Shown here: piece by piece, positions 5,784 to 6,384 of the stretch
Layout of the letters: each line of letters opens with the position of its first letter
Numbering within the stretch: position 1 is the stretch's first letter
From: Deltaproteobacteria bacterium
Lineage (GTDB): Bacteria; Myxococcota_A; UBA9160
Reading direction: 5' to 3'
NCBI GenBank assembly: GCA_003520425.1
Contig: DOUU01000074.1
Coordinates: 1 to 6,384, forward strand
DNA: 6,384 nt
Notes under the pieces: model-generated
Told to the model about the DNA's origin: nothing
What the model saw: only the letters and a program-made list of their open reading frames with translations
Database searches by the model: none
Position numbers and translations under genes: made by a program

Positions 5784-6384
5784 ATGACGCGCCTTTTCGA
5801 CTCGGTCATTGAAGATCTGCGCAAGACCCTGCTGCGCATGGGGGGCCTTGCCGAGTCCATTCTGGAGAAGGCCGTGCAGTCGGTCTGGGAGCGCAAGGCC
5901 GACCTGGCCGCCCAGGTCCGCCAAGACGACCTCGATATCGATCGGCTCGACGTGCAGATCGACGAGCGGGTTCTAAGGGCCCTGGCACTCCAGGCACCCG
6001 TGGCGGAGGACCTGCGCCAGGTGATCGCGATCAAGATGATGGCGACGGACCTCGAGCGCGTCGGCGACATCGCCCGCAACATCGCCAAGAGTGCGCTGCG
6101 CTTGGCCGAGCGCCCCGCGGTCGTGCTGCCGCCCAAGCTGGAGGAGATGGCGGACGAGGCCCGCCGCATGCTGAAGGACTCCCTCGATAGCTTCGCCGAC
6201 GGCGACCCCAGCAAGGCGCGCGCCGTGCTCGCCGCCGACGACCGGATCGATGAGGACCAGGACCGCGTGGTGCGCGACGCGATCCTCGAGATCAGCGCGC
6301 ACCCGGAGTTCACCTCCCAGGAGGTCGATCTCATCATGATTGCCAAGAACCTGGAGCGCGTCGGCGACCACGCCACCAATATCG
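5784..6384 (+). CDS. phoU: Phosphate signalling protein PhoU (3' end cut by window edge)
   Basis: Cytoplasmic helical protein that links the Pst transporter to the PhoR/PhoB system, keeping the Pho regulon off when phosphate is plentiful and limiting Pst activity. The 200 visible residues begin MTRLFDSVIEDL and contain both family metal-binding motifs: DLERVGDIARNI (89-100) and NLERVGDHATNI (189-200). They sit exactly 100 residues apart and mark the two three-helix repeats. E. coli PhoU has about 240 residues, so some 20-40 residues should lie beyond the window. The start is the ATG at 5784-5786, with GGGAG at 5772-5776 spaced 7 nt. The gene is divergent from pstS, 199 bp away, whereas in E. 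coli and Pseudomonas phoU follows pstB in the same direction. Whether another phoU follows pstB here cannot be seen. Confidence 0.96.
   Translation, partial: MTRLFDSVIEDLRKTLLRMGGLAESILEKAVQSVWERKADLAAQVRQDDLDIDRLDVQIDERVLRALALQAPVAEDLRQVIAIKMMATDLERVGDIARNIAKSALRLAERPAVVLPPKLEEMADEARRMLKDSLDSFADGDPSKARAVLAADDRIDEDQDRVVRDAILEISAHPEFTSQEVDLIMIAKNLERVGDHATNI

Noticed and set aside
4692..5924. Open frame of 410 codons on the minus strand overlapping pstS and the start of phoU
   Set aside because: It is a shifted reading of pstS extended antisense through phoU, with shadow-type composition. PstS and PhoU are unambiguous in the other frames.

Overview
The window is a high-GC (by eye roughly two thirds G+C) piece of Gram-negative, proteobacterial-type chromosome carrying a phosphate (Pst) uptake and Pho-signalling locus. 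Four genes run on the minus strand in the order pstS (4610-5584), pstC (2358-4607), pstA (713-2356) and pstB (703 to beyond the left edge). phoU (5784 to beyond the right edge) runs on the plus strand, divergently from pstS. The PstS sequence and the enlarged PstC and PstA permeases resemble, as I recall them, the Pseudomonas/gammaproteobacterial version of the transporter rather than the short E. coli version. I cannot place the organism more finely from sequence alone.

Layout: positions 1-5584 are almost solid coding sequence on the minus strand. Gene junctions are 2, 1 and 9 nt, so this is one operon with no room for internal terminators. Positions 5585-5783 (199 bp) are the divergent intergenic region. 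It holds a run of GTCAC/GTCAT half-sites spaced at exact multiples of 11 bp (a Pho-box-like PhoB target facing pstS), a GC-rich leader hairpin, and good ribosome binding sites for both pstS and phoU. Positions 5784-6384 are phoU. Both pstB (3' end) and phoU (3' end) are cut by the window edges.

How the parts work together: PstS captures phosphate in the periplasm, PstC and PstA form the membrane channel, and PstB is the ATPase. PhoU normally couples the transporter's state to the PhoR/PhoB two-component system; PhoR and PhoB are not in this window. The unusual features are a seven-repeat, propeller-like periplasmic domain of about 340 residues in PstC, a coiled-coil-rich periplasmic insertion of about 250 residues in PstA, and phoU lying across the promoter region from pstS rather than after pstB. 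The long permeases are a known but little-explained variant of Pst. I see no mobile element, CRISPR array, RNA gene or wholly new system.
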